Source: Owenia fusiformis (Eukaryota > Annelida > Polychaeta > Sabellida > Oweniidae). Taken from it: DNA of 64,000 nt. The DNA is taken from positions 45,403,885 through 45,467,884 of the forward strand of contig CAIIXF020000001.1 of the NCBI GenBank assembly GCA_903813345.2, given 5' to 3'. The notes below the pieces were generated by a model that saw only the letters and a list, made by a program, of their open reading frames with translations, searched no databases and was not told the DNA's origin. Each line of letters opens with the position of its first letter. The first letter of the stretch is position 1. Made by a program: the position numbers and the translations under genes. Shown piece by piece: positions 33,929 to 48,900 of this stretch.

Positions 33929-36900
33929 CTAGGTAAAGAAAATATGAATTACAATCAAATCATTGAAATTACAGATGTTGCAGGCTATGGTCGTCGCTTC
34001 ATTCTCACGGAAGATAAATTTATAAAATAAAGTTAAGAATATTATTAGCGTTATGAATGAGGAAACACAGTTTATAGCTAATTACTAAATGATGTATTCA
34101 TATTGTTTTGAAAATGCATGGTATCTTAGTGAATTCATACGTAGACTATTACCTGATGGCAAAAGTTCTGCTTTGATAACGGTGAGTTCAACCTTTTCTC
34201 TGGAGATACTGACCAGTTTATCAATCACAAACACTATTGCTGGTCCGATAAAGTACATCCAGAAATATGGATCTTGTACGATCCTTGCGCTTCCGTGTAG
34301 AATTATAAGCACGTATATAACTGCAAAAATAAGTATTTTTATATTCCGGTTTATACATTTGGTAGGCACATTATTGGTGATGACTACATCGGGACGACAA
34401 ACACAATTGAACAATTACGCTATATTGCAAAATACCCGATACCTAGGACTAATCTGTGTGTCAGCCAGAAAGCGTTGAAGATGTATTCCCGGGCTATGTT
34501 GTGGGCAAATATATAGACGACTGAACACAAGAGAGTCAACAATATCCCGGTCATTCCCGTAACGTTTTGGAAGAACCAGAACACAAGCTTGGGCAGAGAG
34601 TCGGGCCTATAAATGTAATAAACAATTAAATGCAAAATCGATTGTTAAAATACGAGGTAGGGCCGAGTAATATAAATACGCGTTGTCTATTTCTCATGTA
34701 GAATTTAATTATAGTATACTTTTACATCACCTAAAGACAATCTCTGGAAAGACGCAGAGGAATTGCATTGGCTGGGTTCCGATGTGGTAGAAGTTGAAGG
34801 CATAACCAAATATATGAACCACTGAAATGAACAGAATATTAAAAAATTAAATTGATGTATATTGCGGTTATACAACATGTATGTATGGCATTGGTGTAAA
34901 ATTGGTAAATACATATGTTGCACACAGTTGTCCACTTTTGATTCATGCCAAGTAAAGGCCACTTAGTTAATAAATGACGGAGAGGGGCACTTTCATCTAA
35001 CATTAATGATAATATTCGAATTATTATCAATACATCATATCAAAACTTACAAGTAAAGAAAAGTGCAGTCCAGGCGATGACCTTATGGAAAGCCACATTA
35101 GAGTCAAAGGGCACATATAGGTTCAGGAAGGTCTCCCGAAGCTTGGTGAGTAGATTCTTGCACATGGTGAGGAGTATGAAGCTGAATGTAAAAGACATGG
35201 ATGCTGCCGCCCCGCGTGTTGTAGCGACTCCCAAACCAGCGATAGTACGGAACCCTCTATGTTCCATTTCCACTGCATATGCTACAAAGGACGTACATTC
35301 TATAAGAATTGTTTTAAACATCGCCATTGCTTAATAGATCTATGCCACTCTCAATTCTTACTGTTATGGGCACCTTGAATGAACAAATGGAAGTATACAG
35401 TCCGTTTGATTGAAAATTGAGAACTTACTGTAAAAGCGTTCAGCAAACAGTCCAAAGCACAACCCATAGAAGATAACACAATAAAAGATGTGTTGCCTCT
35501 TATTTTCCATGTAATGTTTGATTGACGTGATTCTGGCTTTGATTGGCGAGAACTTCTCTTGTACTGCTGTGTATGTGTTTTGTCGACTGAATTTTCCTCC
35601 CGATGTTGGTACTCCTCCTGTTTTCCCTCCCTTTATAGTTGAATCTTTGCTTGAACCAACTTCTGCAGTATCATCTCTTAAATAATGTAAATAAAGCGAT
35701 TCATCTTTTTGAACTAAACGTTAAATCCATAGGAAATATTTATTACAGGATGGCAAGAAAAACGATAAACACAATATTTGTATCACTGATAATCTGCATT
35801 GGTGCTCTGCATCTGCATTGTGTTTTGAATATCCTCGGAGAGTTCTTCAAAAGTAATGTATGTAATATCAACTTACATAAATCATTTTGCAAGTAATAGA
35901 AAAGAGATGTGAATCACAATTTATACCCTTCATTTTTAGCTCGATGATAGAACATTGGCGGAAGATGCTTTTCGCTCCATTTAGCACGGTATTTACAAAA
36001 TCAAGAGTAATTTTGGCTCGCCCAATTTATGCTATTTTCAATTTGGTATCTTTATAAATGTATCGTATGAATTAAATTAAATATCATAGTCCTTACTGCA
36101 CTTGGTTGTACAGATCGTCATCTGTGTTAGTTAGTTTTGCCCTCTTCTTTTTAGGGAAGCAGACTTTTGTTCCTGAAAATAGAACGAACCAAATTAATTT
36201 TCAACAAGTATCCCACCCCTCAAATTTCTCATTTTCCTAAACAAAATTTGTTTCAGAAAGAGAAGAGAGGTAGATAGTTGACTGATACAATGATATAATC
36301 ACAAGGTCAGCGAACAACAAAACCGTGTTTGTTTGCTTTCAGCAATTCCAAAAAATGAAAACCTGAGGTAAACATTCATCTTATGTAACAAACACGTATT
36401 TCTTTTTTAATACATTATGAATAGCGATGCGTTTATTCTAACCTTTGAAATCTAGACATACGTCCCAAAGTTTGTCCATATGATCACCAAGGAGCTTCTG
36501 GAAGTCTGAGTATCTTAGTGATCGTCTCCTACTAACACCATGTGCCTTGAGCATGGAGTGAATGAGCTTCTCTACAGCCTCTTCGGAAAGTTCAGTGTCT
36601 GCCATCTCAAATAAAGATCTGTTGGAAAAAGTTATTATTTGCACAATTCAGTTGGATATTTCCATCTACTTGCTTCAAAAGTCCAGATGGACTTCATATT
36701 TCTTCCTTTTTCGAGGACAGAATCGTGTGAATAAATCCTAGAGCCATATATGACGAATTTAATATTTCAGTTGTAAGTTAACATTAAACACTTTTTAAAA
36801 ACTTTTTAAACTTCATTTTAAAAATTGATTGTTTTGTGTTTATTTTTTAGTTCATCTGGGACTTCAACGTTTTTCTTACTTGAGCATCTTTGCGATCTCC

Positions 36901-39900
36901 TCCAAGCTAAGGGTTCCACTGGAATCAAGGTCATACATGTTGAACAGCATATGGAGTTTGTCGGTACATGAACCTAAAAATATGATTTTAGAAACGTTGA
37001 GATATTCTCAAGCGTGTTTACAAACCACAAAAATACTATTTCATTTCAATAACTAGTTTAATTAGATGTATGTTTAAATCACAAGCATTTCCACAAATAT
37101 TTACATTACACAATGCTTTTAAGTTATGAATTTCCAATTTTTATTCAACACCCAATTCTTTTTTCCAAGTTTATTTAAACAAAACGTCTAGTATTCACCA
37201 TGTGAGAAAAGTGTGACCGCGTGGAGGAGCTCTCGAAAGGAGAGGTAGCCACTTTTGTTTTTGTCCACTAATGAGAACAGTTGGTCAAGGAAGAGACAAT
37301 TTGGTTTAACAGCAAGCGCCTCTGCAAACTCATTCTAAAATCAGAATATAATATACAATTCAAAGCAACCATTTATTTGAAAAGTGGAATAAGGTGATGG
37401 GTTTGTATATCTAAATACGTGTAAAATGATTCAGTGATTTAACTGTGTTATTTTATACGTAATATTTTTACTATGTTGATTCATTGCTTCATTCCGTGAG
37501 TTTTGTAATTATTTGAAGTAACATACCTTAGATATTTCACATTCTAGAATATCAGAGTATTTTGGCTTCACTTCAAATTCCAAGTTACTTGGATCTTCAT
37601 CCGGGTTGTAATCAAGTTGAAATGCCTATAACATTAAAATAAAAATAATATGATCAAAACATCAACATAAAGTTTAATATTCACTCTATTAATCTTTTCA
37701 AGGCAACAACAACGTAATAAGAGCATTATGTGATTTACATAAAGACTGTATTCTACCAATGAGCTTGTGAGATCAGGTATCTTGTTTATTCAGAAAGACT
37801 CCATTACCTCTGCAAATACAGTTTTGAAGAATTTCTCTAGTAACTGCTTTCTCTTTTTCTTTGTGACTGCCATATTCTGAAGATGCAATAATTTAGTACC
37901 GAATGTAAGAAGCGTCTTTTCATGGCTGACGAGATGTTGCCGAAACTGGTCAATGAACTCCCTCCGTTTAGCTTTGGTTTGGAACTGCATCACCTAAAAT
38001 GTATTGAAAGTAAGTGTCAGTAAAATATCGGCAAATGAATGGGTTGTATTCTTTCAGGTAACTGAAAAAGTAGATGGTTCAATGACAAATTGTTCAATAC
38101 CAAAAACAATTGATTTACCAGATCATACTCCTTTGGATCGTTTATCAGGAGTATATCTTCGTTGTTGTTTATACTGAGCCACACTCGGACCTCCTTGTAT
38201 CTAGTGAAGTCCATGGTCCTTAGACGTGTCCCAAGGGGCGTTGATGTATGGAGACAACATTTCACGGGATCAATTCTCACTTCTACATTTCTTAATGATT
38301 CATCGATTCCCTGCCATTCAATTGCTGGAAAAAAATGTCAGTAAAGCCAAATGACAACGTTTGGGGAATTCACAAGTGTTCACAAACAAACGAACGAACA
38401 AGCAAACAAACAAACAAAAAACAAAGCAAAGAATCCGAAATCCTCTAGTTCTCATATGATAAATGGATTTAGGTTTGTAGCAATTTTGATCATTAAATCT
38501 GTGGTTTTAATTTATGCTTTTAAAAACTTTTTCAGCCATTTGGATGTCAATTTACAATTACTTGTTTAGCAGTGTTCTACTTGGAATTAACAAGAGTAGA
38601 CAGTGATATTCATCATCCCTATTACGAGGAGGGGGGTTATTGAAAATAACTAATAACTAGATATAAAACTAAACTATTAAAAAGCTCGTATAAGGATGCA
38701 TCTTTTGTTGTGTGCGATTCACCATGGTTGAATCTATTCAAGTGAAACTAATTAAAGCAGCTACTTATCTAAATGCACGTAACTTAAAAAATCAAAGATG
38801 TTTGATGAACTTTCCTATGGGAACGAAATACATTGAGTCAGGAGCAAATGGTGCAACGGGGAACACTTATGTATACATTAAAATATTTTCACAAAATGCA
38901 GAGGAGAAATTCAAATTATGTACAGACAGCTACGCTAATGCAATAAGAGTGTAGACTAAGCTTGCATTCACGGGTGCAACTTTCGGGTAGCGGCTACCCG
39001 TTTGATTGCAATTTGATGGCAAACACATTTAGATATTAATAGTACCTGTCGTGCATCCGTGCAAAATGTCGGGTGGGATAATTTATGGAAATTAACTAGT
39101 CAATTCGGTACCTAAAAGTTGCATTCGCGAATACAAGCTAAACGTGTATGGCGGGTTAATTTATGAAAATTAAGGAACCGGTAGTTGCATTCGCGACTAC
39201 GAGCTTACACTAGTGAATAAGGGATAGAGTTTACTTTACCTGTTGCATCTATCTGTATTCATATAACAAGTAAAGAATAGAGAACATGTTTGAGAAACAC
39301 ATAAACAAAATTGGCAAGACACGACCAATCACTTCAGGGGTATCTATTTATTGTATACTTACTATCAGACATTCCATTATCTGCTTTTGACCAAAATACA
39401 CAATGAACAATGATATATAAATATATAATTTGGTCATTCGATGTATGCTGTTTAGTGTTATATATAATTAAACAAGGTCGCTATGAAATATACACCATTT
39501 CAATTACATTTACAAAAAGAAGTTGACAATTATGCGTACATTTTTTATGTTTCCGATAGAAACTAACTTTTCATTGAGGGTATAATATAGTTCGAAGAGT
39601 TACTCCACAGCGTAAATACAAAACCGAACCTCACTTAATTATTGAGTACTTTATAATACAATAAAATGGCAAATTTGGCTCCGGTAGCCAAAGTCATCAG
39701 ACTGGATATACTGTAAAGGCTAGGTTTGATTTATAAAAGTTTATAAAATTCCAAATTATATGAAAAAACGTTGTACTGAGGTGATTCAAAAAGTTTTGCA
39801 GTTGATGCCATAACTTCAAGGAAAATAGGACTTTTACAATGAAACTTGGTACACATATGTTATACATTTATACATTATATGTTAAAATTTGGGACATGCA

Positions 39901-42900
39901 TTTCCAAATGCTCCCTGAACCAGTTCATAAGTCTCTTGCAAAGTCTTGCCATTTTGAACCATGCACTGTATCGGATTTCTATGCTTCCATTTCATCAATT
40001 TAGTTGGTGTGGAAACATCTGCCATTTTGAAAATTTTGGAAAAAAATTCAAAATTTCCTCACTTTTCCATCTCAAATTTTCAACTGGGTTTTGGACAGTA
40101 TACATCACAAAGGAACTTATCGTGTCACTTGTTTATTGTGATGTCATAGAGGCAATTAGAAAAATTGAAGAATTTGAAGAAAAATAGCCACCCAAAGACA
40201 CTTACACCTGCTAATTGCCACTTTACAAAGAGTTTATTCAAGCAAGAAAACTATTTGGAAAAACGTAATTTCGGGTTGAACATGTTACCCACCACTCTGG
40301 TTACCATAGCAACCATATCTCAAGAACCAAATTTTACCATATAATGTATAAATATATGACGTATATGTGTACCAAGTTTCATTGTAAAAGTCCTATTTTC
40401 CTTGAAGTTGTGGCATCAGCAAAACTTTTTGAACCACCTAAGTAGTATCAAACTCTCATGTATATGTCCAACAATCGTGTTTCACTTACCAGATATACTT
40501 CCGGCGCTTTCTCGCACCATCGCTTTCAGGTCTGTCATTCCTATTACCTTCTTCGTCTTCTTCAGGTCGTGTTGCTTGCATCGGAACAATAAATATGCTA
40601 CCAGGATGCATACTGTAAGCACAGTTATATATTGTAATGCTTATAGTCGCAACATGCACTAATTGAACGTAATTATTTATGTTCCAAAAGACAATATAGG
40701 TGAATTGCCTCCAATCTAACTCGATTTTGGCGACAACTGTCTCTCCTTTCCAGTACACAATTATCAAATTATATGTTTTAATGATTTAGCGATAAGTCCT
40801 ATACTCACGGAACGGGAACAAGCATAATGCTGCGAAGGATATGATGTATGTCACTTCGTTTCCTTCAAAGTAATCATAGTTTTTATGCTCTGCGCATTTT
40901 GTCATATCAGATTCTTCTAACTGCTTCGGCTGCTGACATGGGTCACCTGTGATGAAAAAGATAATGATAATCTGTACTATCCCCCCCCAGGTTACAATTT
41001 TGAAAACATTGCCATTCACAAGACTATATTTCATTCATACTGAAATCATTGTAATACACGTTGAAAACCAAATAAAATGTTGAATATTTATTCCGGCAAA
41101 AACATATTCTTTAATGTACTCATATAAAAACTACGGAACAGAAAATGAACCCGTGCTCTAGAAAAACAAAATATGGACATTTTACTTAATAATGTAACTC
41201 CTACCGTTTTTCCAAAAGAACACATCATCTTGTATATCATCCTGCATCATGTTGCTTACTTTCACCATGATGTCCTTCAGTTTGATTGCTTTAATCTCAG
41301 CAACTTCGGCGTCAGTAAACAAACTAAAGCATAGTTCACAACATTTAAAGATGAATGGTACAACTAATAGTATATGAGTATGTGTCACTGATAGTCCATG
41401 CTATGACTCCGGAATATGAAGAATCCGAAACACAATATAGTGCAGCAACATCTGAACCAATATTTACGGAGGTCCATATGTCATGATTCTTTTAAAATGC
41501 CGTTTGCTGAAAAACGTCGGGCTTTTGGGTCTAAATATGCCTCTCATAACAAGGGTTCAAAAAAGTAAACATTTTCATTCGAATTTGTACATATTTTAAG
41601 ACTCAAGAGGTCAATATAAGCATATTTACAATACATTGGATTATTATTATGTCAAAATCAATTCTAATTTCAATGTTATTTCTTGTGGTCAATTAGTGTA
41701 ATTACATAAAGTTGCTTATTATATTTTGTTTATTTTTTCAAATATTGGTCAAGCAGATTTGACAAAATTGTGTGAATTATTTAAGAAAATCATAATTTCA
41801 AATATAAATTACTATTACTATTTCAAAGTTTTATTTAAAGAATTTATACTTATCATCGCCAGGAGTCAAACAAGAAATACTTTATATAATATGTAAAATA
41901 TAGCCATTTTAATGTTACAGAGGTATAAGAACGCTTATATATTCAGAGGGCATGTCTAATAGTTTATAAAAAATAAATGCAATCAATTAAACGCCTTACA
42001 TTTCTCCTTTGACGTTACTGCTGCATATCATCAGATTTTCTGATGGTAATATATTCTTAGACATAACTGCTGGTTATCATCAGATTTTTGGTGAAAATCA
42101 AAACCATTCTTTCCCAAAGCTTCGTGAGTTCGACCAGGTCTTGATTGTTGTTTTATAAACGACTGAACAATATCTAACTAGGGACAACATAGCGAAAACA
42201 TCAAATTTATAGTTGAGAAACCTAAAACATACACTCAAAATTTATTTCAGAGAATTTTCTGTGGCAGTATGCACTCCAAATTGTAAAAGGGGAATTTTGT
42301 TTTTATTGATATTTTTTGACCCCTGCTAATGACACGCATAATTCAGCCCAAAAGTCCGAAGAATATTGAATGGCTATAGTAAAAAACAATACTGGACATA
42401 GGTATGTAAATATGAGGTCAAATATCGCTGCACTATATTGTGTTACCAGCTCCTTAATTAGGCATCCTAGGAATTTCATATGGACTATGAGATCAATTGT
42501 TTTTTTATGAAAAAACTTCGATCCCAATATCCTGAAAAGCAGGACGTAAACAAAAAGGTCATATTCACCCCCCCCCCCCCCCCCCCATTTATCAGTTATC
42601 TGTTTGATAAATCTTTTTATCCTACACTTAGTGTACTAAATGTATAATAACATTAAAAAATAAATTTGATATTTATTGGCAAAATGAATATCCGGAGGAT
42701 ATCGTAACGATATACTCCGGGCGGAGGATATCGTGACGATATACTCCGGAAAACCCAATATGCGGAGGATATTGTGACGATATACTCCGCTTGTTGATTT
42801 TCCGCCTCATTGGCATGAAATTCATTTTGCAATGATATTATACATTTAGTACACTCCTTGTAAGTGTAGGATAATAAGAACATCCTATGATTTTTTCAGA

Positions 42901-45900
42901 ATATCATTTTAATCTACTCGGTGATATTAATATGCACTCGTTCGCTTCGCTCTCTCGTGCAGATATCAATATCACCTCGTAGATAAAAATGATATTCCTC
43001 AAAATCATAGGATATCCTATAAATATGATACTTACTTATTGTCTGAGTTCTCGAACCAAAACCTGTCTCCATCTCTTATCCTTTTGAATTGTTCCTTAAT
43101 AACCGCTTTGAAGAAAGGACCCGGTCCACTAGGTCCGGACTCCATCAATCCAGCTGGAAATATGTCCAGTTTATCCAGGCTACCGTTGTAAATACGACGC
43201 AGGTTTTCGATAGGCTGGAAATACATTATCGAATAGCAGTGAACCATTTTGCATATCCGTTTTAATTTATCATATCTTGTGGGATACATTTTGGATCAAT
43301 TGAATTTGAGAAACTGGGAGTACCTCTGGGTTTGTGTGGTAAAGGTATGGGTTGATGTCTTCCCATTTCGTTATTGGTTCTAATCCAAACACCTTTCTAG
43401 CTGTATTAAAGTCGGCCAGTCCATTGTCTCGACCCCTCATGATAGTTAACACACCAAGGTCCTGTCTACTAGAAAACTTTGGCCCAAATAATTTACCTGA
43501 AAAAAATGTTTGAAAAGTACAATACTTTAAAAAGTATTTATAGTTCACTGTTTGTGTATTGATTCTGTGGTGTTTGCCTATTGATGTTTCCCAAATATAT
43601 ATAAATGCCGATTGTTTTTTTAATCAGTCTGTAACCAATGAAAATGTACCTCGTAAGTCTGTGACCAGGATGTTATCTTCTCTCTCCCCTATTTGGGAAG
43701 AAAGTCCCATCAGAACCTCATCAAATCCAAGTTCCTGTATACACTCCTAAAATAAGGTATCCTGATAGTATCGTATAGCCGTGTATAGTGGCCTGACAAG
43801 CGAAATGCAATAAGTAGAACCAAACTATCTATTGACATGTCTCTTTTTGATTTTCATAAAATTTCGTTTTTCATTTCGGGGATAATGTTTACATAGTACT
43901 ATTTATCATATGAAAGATTACGGTATTTGTGAACAAATCATTCTGTTTCATTTGGACTTTAACATATGTCCATATTGAGGCCTCACATATATTGCGTTGT
44001 ATTGAACTAATGTCATTGGTTCTAATTGCAAGCGATATTATATGATACTATAATTTGCATGCATATGATTTTATGTTAACCTACTTGCGAGTCCCAATAA
44101 GTGTTACAAAGACGCAGTGCAGGACCGTGCTTCGTTGTTCTAAACCTGCATTTATAATCTCTACAAGAACAAAAAATTGTAATATTGGGTGTTCTATAAT
44201 AACAAAGCTATCACTTCTATATATATGACACAAAAAATCACTTCAAAGAATCGAGGAAAAAATTTCAAATCACTTGACATAAAACATATAGAAAAATAGG
44301 TGAAGTATACCAAAAACCAAACATATCAAAAGGTACAGACGGTAACAATTAAGTAATTGTACTGCAAGATATAAATATTCAAATAGACTTTTAACGCTAT
44401 TAGAATTAAAAAATACCAACTAAAATTATTTATTTAGACTATTTGAGTCTAAAAACACTATTCCAAGATTTTGGGCTAGGAGTTGCTCATTATGAATGAT
44501 GCACAGCTTGTGTAAAATAGTTTCTTACTCAGTCAAAGATTAGCTAGCCTTGCCCAAGTTGGTCTCTTTTACTTATCTTGATTTCTATAATGGTAATAAT
44601 TCAAGACTAGATAATTAAAAAATACCGACTTGGGCAAGGCTAAAGATTAGCAAAAAATATGGAATAAATATCTAAAGTTGTCACTCTCTCAAAATGATTG
44701 GAACATTATCGAAAGAATTAACAAACCAAGTAATTATCTGTAATTCCCATGTAAAAAAGTCCTTCGTAGATGTTTAGCAACTAATATAAATGTGTGGACT
44801 AACATTTGCACCTTTTGTAAAGCAAATCCTGAAACGATTTGCCATATTGTGTATGATTGTACTATTGTAATTGCTTTAATGACATTAAACAATGGCTCCC
44901 ATTAGAGCTAACAATCCTATGTACTAAACAAAATGTATTGATCAGACCTGATGGGATGGTCTGACCTCATGGGTTGCTCAGAGAGAGTTTAAATGATAAA
45001 ACATTCATTTAAACATAAATATCCCGTGCTTATACCAACATTTAAAGGGTTTATCAGTAATGTAGAATAGATAATTGGTGATAATTGGAATTTCGCATAA
45101 AAGTCTTGAATTCTGTAGTGTAAACAAAAAAGTATTGTAAACAAACTGTATAGAAGTTGCCTTTATATTTTTTCTCTGAAATAAAAACTAATTAATAAGA
45201 TATTTACAATGCTCTTGGTATACTATGTATATCCTATGAGGGTGACATGAGATCGGAGAAAGAATTCCATCATAGTAAATGTGATCGAGTCATTTGATAG
45301 CATACCTGATGTATATTCCAGGGGGAACCATGGTATGAGGGAAGCGAAATGCAGCAGCCTCAAACACACTGCTAATTGTAGGGGGAATGTGACTCTGATA
45401 ACCTAAAATATAAATACTGCTGATTTTAGGGGTAGCAATGGATAAACAACAAGTCCTGGGTATTAGGTAGGAAAGGTAATGACAAAGGGACGAATGGTTT
45501 ATCTAACTTTACCACACTGAATCCTATTAAGGTGAATGGTCCATGATCCAATTTTAGGTAAACTGAATTTCTTTTGTATTGACATTAAGGAAAGTGTGTT
45601 GATAAATGAGTGGGATGTTAATTGTCAAGGTTCAGTGCACTGCGTGTCACAGGCCAGGTACAGTGTAAAATTTTCTTTCTTTTGCGTTTTCTATTCAATT
45701 ATTGAATGAGTGAATGGTGGTGTAATGTTCAGTCCACTGCATGTATTCCAGTCCAGGTGTAAGTATTGGGCATAGAAAGAGCTGAGTTGTAAGAAAGCAT
45801 AAGTTGTTTTATTTTAAAGAATACAAAGTAACAAAAGAAGAATAACCCCTGGCGTTTCCAGAGTTGGAGAGGTGCAGTAAATACCTTATTAAGGTACCTT

Positions 45901-48900
45901 ATTATAGGCCATTCAAATAAGGTACCTTATTATAGGCTTATTCAAAAGAATCGAGAGGGAGGTGTATTAGAATCTCAAAAAGTAGGCCAAATGAGGTCAA
46001 AAGTATGTCAAAGTAACACAGGGGAGATTTTTTGGTGTATTATTTATTTCTTCATTAAAACAACATATAATATTTCGTTAGGGAGAACGGGGTGATAAAT
46101 GGGATAGATGAACATCGGATCTACATTTCCAAGACAAAAAAACGTGAATACCATTCTTAGATCCGTAGATAGGTAATTTGGTCTGGAATGTGAAGAAATC
46201 ATTGGGTTAGGGGACACAAAACACAGTCTAAAACCAATAATACTGATTAAATAATTCTTTTGTAAGTAAACATCCTAGACAATACCCTTGGCTATATCAT
46301 ACTATTTTCCTCATATCTATTTCATACCAAAAGTTTTAATTTCGTACGGCTACTCATTTTACTAGAGCACTGAAAATGTGTTTCTTTTCGCATTATCAAC
46401 ATTATATAACCTCCAAAACTAATAAATAAATAAGCAGATCGTTACCTAATTGCAGTTTTTTCTTGAATTATAGGGGCCAAATGAAATACAAATTACTGCG
46501 ATCTCATATTTATATTGACCTATTTTAGAATCTGAGTTAGAAACTGCGCCACTTGAATATTAACACGCTCTACAATTACAGGGTGACTCCTGGTTTCCGG
46601 CAGTTTTATTTGGGATATAACGGGAGCGTCATTTGGGATATAACGAACACATTACACATTTCGTTTATGTGAACTATTTAATAATACAACCATAGAGGTC
46701 AATAACAAAGCATTACATATCTACATTCTATGATGATCAACCCACTTGATTAATTAAATACCATAGTAACACAAGGGTTATAATAGAGATTATTGGACTA
46801 GGTTACTGTAATACTATAATACACAATAATAACCGTTGCAGGATCCAGCTAAATAATTTACGCAAGGGGAAGTCATACGTCGATATATAATTATCAATTT
46901 GCACTCAGTGGTCATTTTGATTACTATTACAATACTTTTTAAAATGGTTAGATGTTATCCTGTTCCTTGATGAGATTACATGATAAGTATTAAGGGTCGA
47001 TGATATTCAATGATTCATATGACACCGACTACAGATGATAATTCGAAAGAAGATGATGGAACGAAGTAATTAAAGTGCCTCAAAGGACTAAAACAGATGG
47101 AAAAAAGATTGGAAAATGTTTCTCTGTGCATTCCTCGCCCTTGAAAGTAACTTTGGAGTACGTACATATAACGATTGCATTTACTTCTCAAGGACTACAA
47201 ATCACGCCGGTTGGTAACGGACATGTTGACACCCTCTATACTCAACAATGGTGTATTGGGCAGAGTATCAAAATATAGCAAACTGGGTATGGCTCATTTG
47301 GTCACCGATATCTTTGACTCTTGGAACATTAGGAAATATTCTAGCCTTTATAGTTATGAGGAGGAAAAACATAAGAGGAAGTTCGAGTAGCGTCTACTTT
47401 GCCTCTATCTCAATTGCAGACACTCTGGTACTCTTTGCGGGAATTATACCAACATGGGTAGGTGAATTGACGACAGTATTTGTCTTTTTATTAAACCAAT
47501 GGACATGTAAGGTGTTCTTTTTCTCCTTATTTTCTTTTGCAGACATTGCAATATGGTTGCTTGTTGGGGTCACTCTAGATAGATTTGTCGCTGTGTGCTT
47601 TCCACATAGTGCAAAGCGATGGTGTACGCGTCAAACCGCTTCGCGCGTGTGTCTGGTGATTCCAATAGTTGCAATTTTAAAGAACACGCATTTGTTTTGG
47701 ACAAAGGGGAACCAATGGGAGGCTGTTGGTAATGTAACCTCGTTGGTGTCTGTATGTGGTCATCCATCACCAGCGTATGCTTACTTTGAGACATATGTGA
47801 GACCGTGGATAGCAATGGCCCTTTACGCCTATATCCCTGTGATCGTGGTTGTCATATGCAACTTGAGTATTGTACTACGACTAAGGAAGTTAAGGAAAAA
47901 GATCAAACCAGACACAATTGTTTCAGACCGAAATCAACCCAAAATAAAATCTTCAATGACAATAATGTTCATTTCTGTTTCCTTGGTGTTCCTCATACTA
48001 GTGGTTCCAAGTATAACTGTGATTGTGTCTCAACCAATATGGGTGAAGACAGACGAAGATAAGGCCGTCAGTAAATTGCTAAGCGCAATCACGGAGAATA
48101 TGGTGTATGTCCACCATGGGATCAACTTTTATCTATATTGTCTCACTGGCAAACGTTTCCGTGCAGAGGTAATGACATTGTTTAGGTCGAAGAAACAGTA
48201 TAACATGTCAGCTGAAGAACCAACTAATGCAGTTCAAGAATCGTAATTAAGATGTGAAATACATGCAACCGATAAGGAATGTTTAAAAGTATATGACAAT
48301 ACCCTTTGTACAAAACATTACCTGAATATGACTCGGTGTCCTCGTAAAGTAGTGCCGGTAACCACTCGTACATTACAATATTCTGAAGTGACGCAATCAC
48401 CCACTTTCTGGCGGCTTCAAACACCTTCTGGTCGCTCCAAGATGGTTGTTTAAGTTGTATCGTGTGCGCCAGGTAGTTGTGATACCTGAACCAAAGAATA
48501 CTTATGCTCAACAGCGCTGGATTTTGGTGTCCTACTCTACTACCAAGCACTGGAAAATATGTTTAATGGTATATTTTATCTGTTGTTGTATGTGCTTTGT
48601 GACAAAATCTAAGAGGATGTGATGTCAATATTTTTACGACTGTGCTGGTGTTTGGTGCCAATGCTGCTATTCCCCACCACTTATTATTATTCATTTATTA
48701 ACCTGTATTTAAACAGAGTAGTACAAAACATATAATATACAGTTATGGTGGATCGAAACATATTTACAGTTTAGTGACACCTTGTTAATTACAAGAGATC
48801 AGATGCATCTATAGTGTGTTTCACTAGTATGTTAATTGCCAGCATATTGGCTGACGAGCTTTGCTCTTTTGATATACATTACATGGATGATGTTCGAAAT

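Noticed and set aside
42653-42883. Similar open frames in both hairpin-rich copies (also 55816-55998)
   Set aside because: The shared peptide follows from shared repeat DNA; amino-acid-changing differences are common between the copies, so coding selection is not supported.
47075-47390. Overlapping frames at the start of the GPCR
   Set aside because: They lie in the leader and other frames of the receptor gene and show no family motif.
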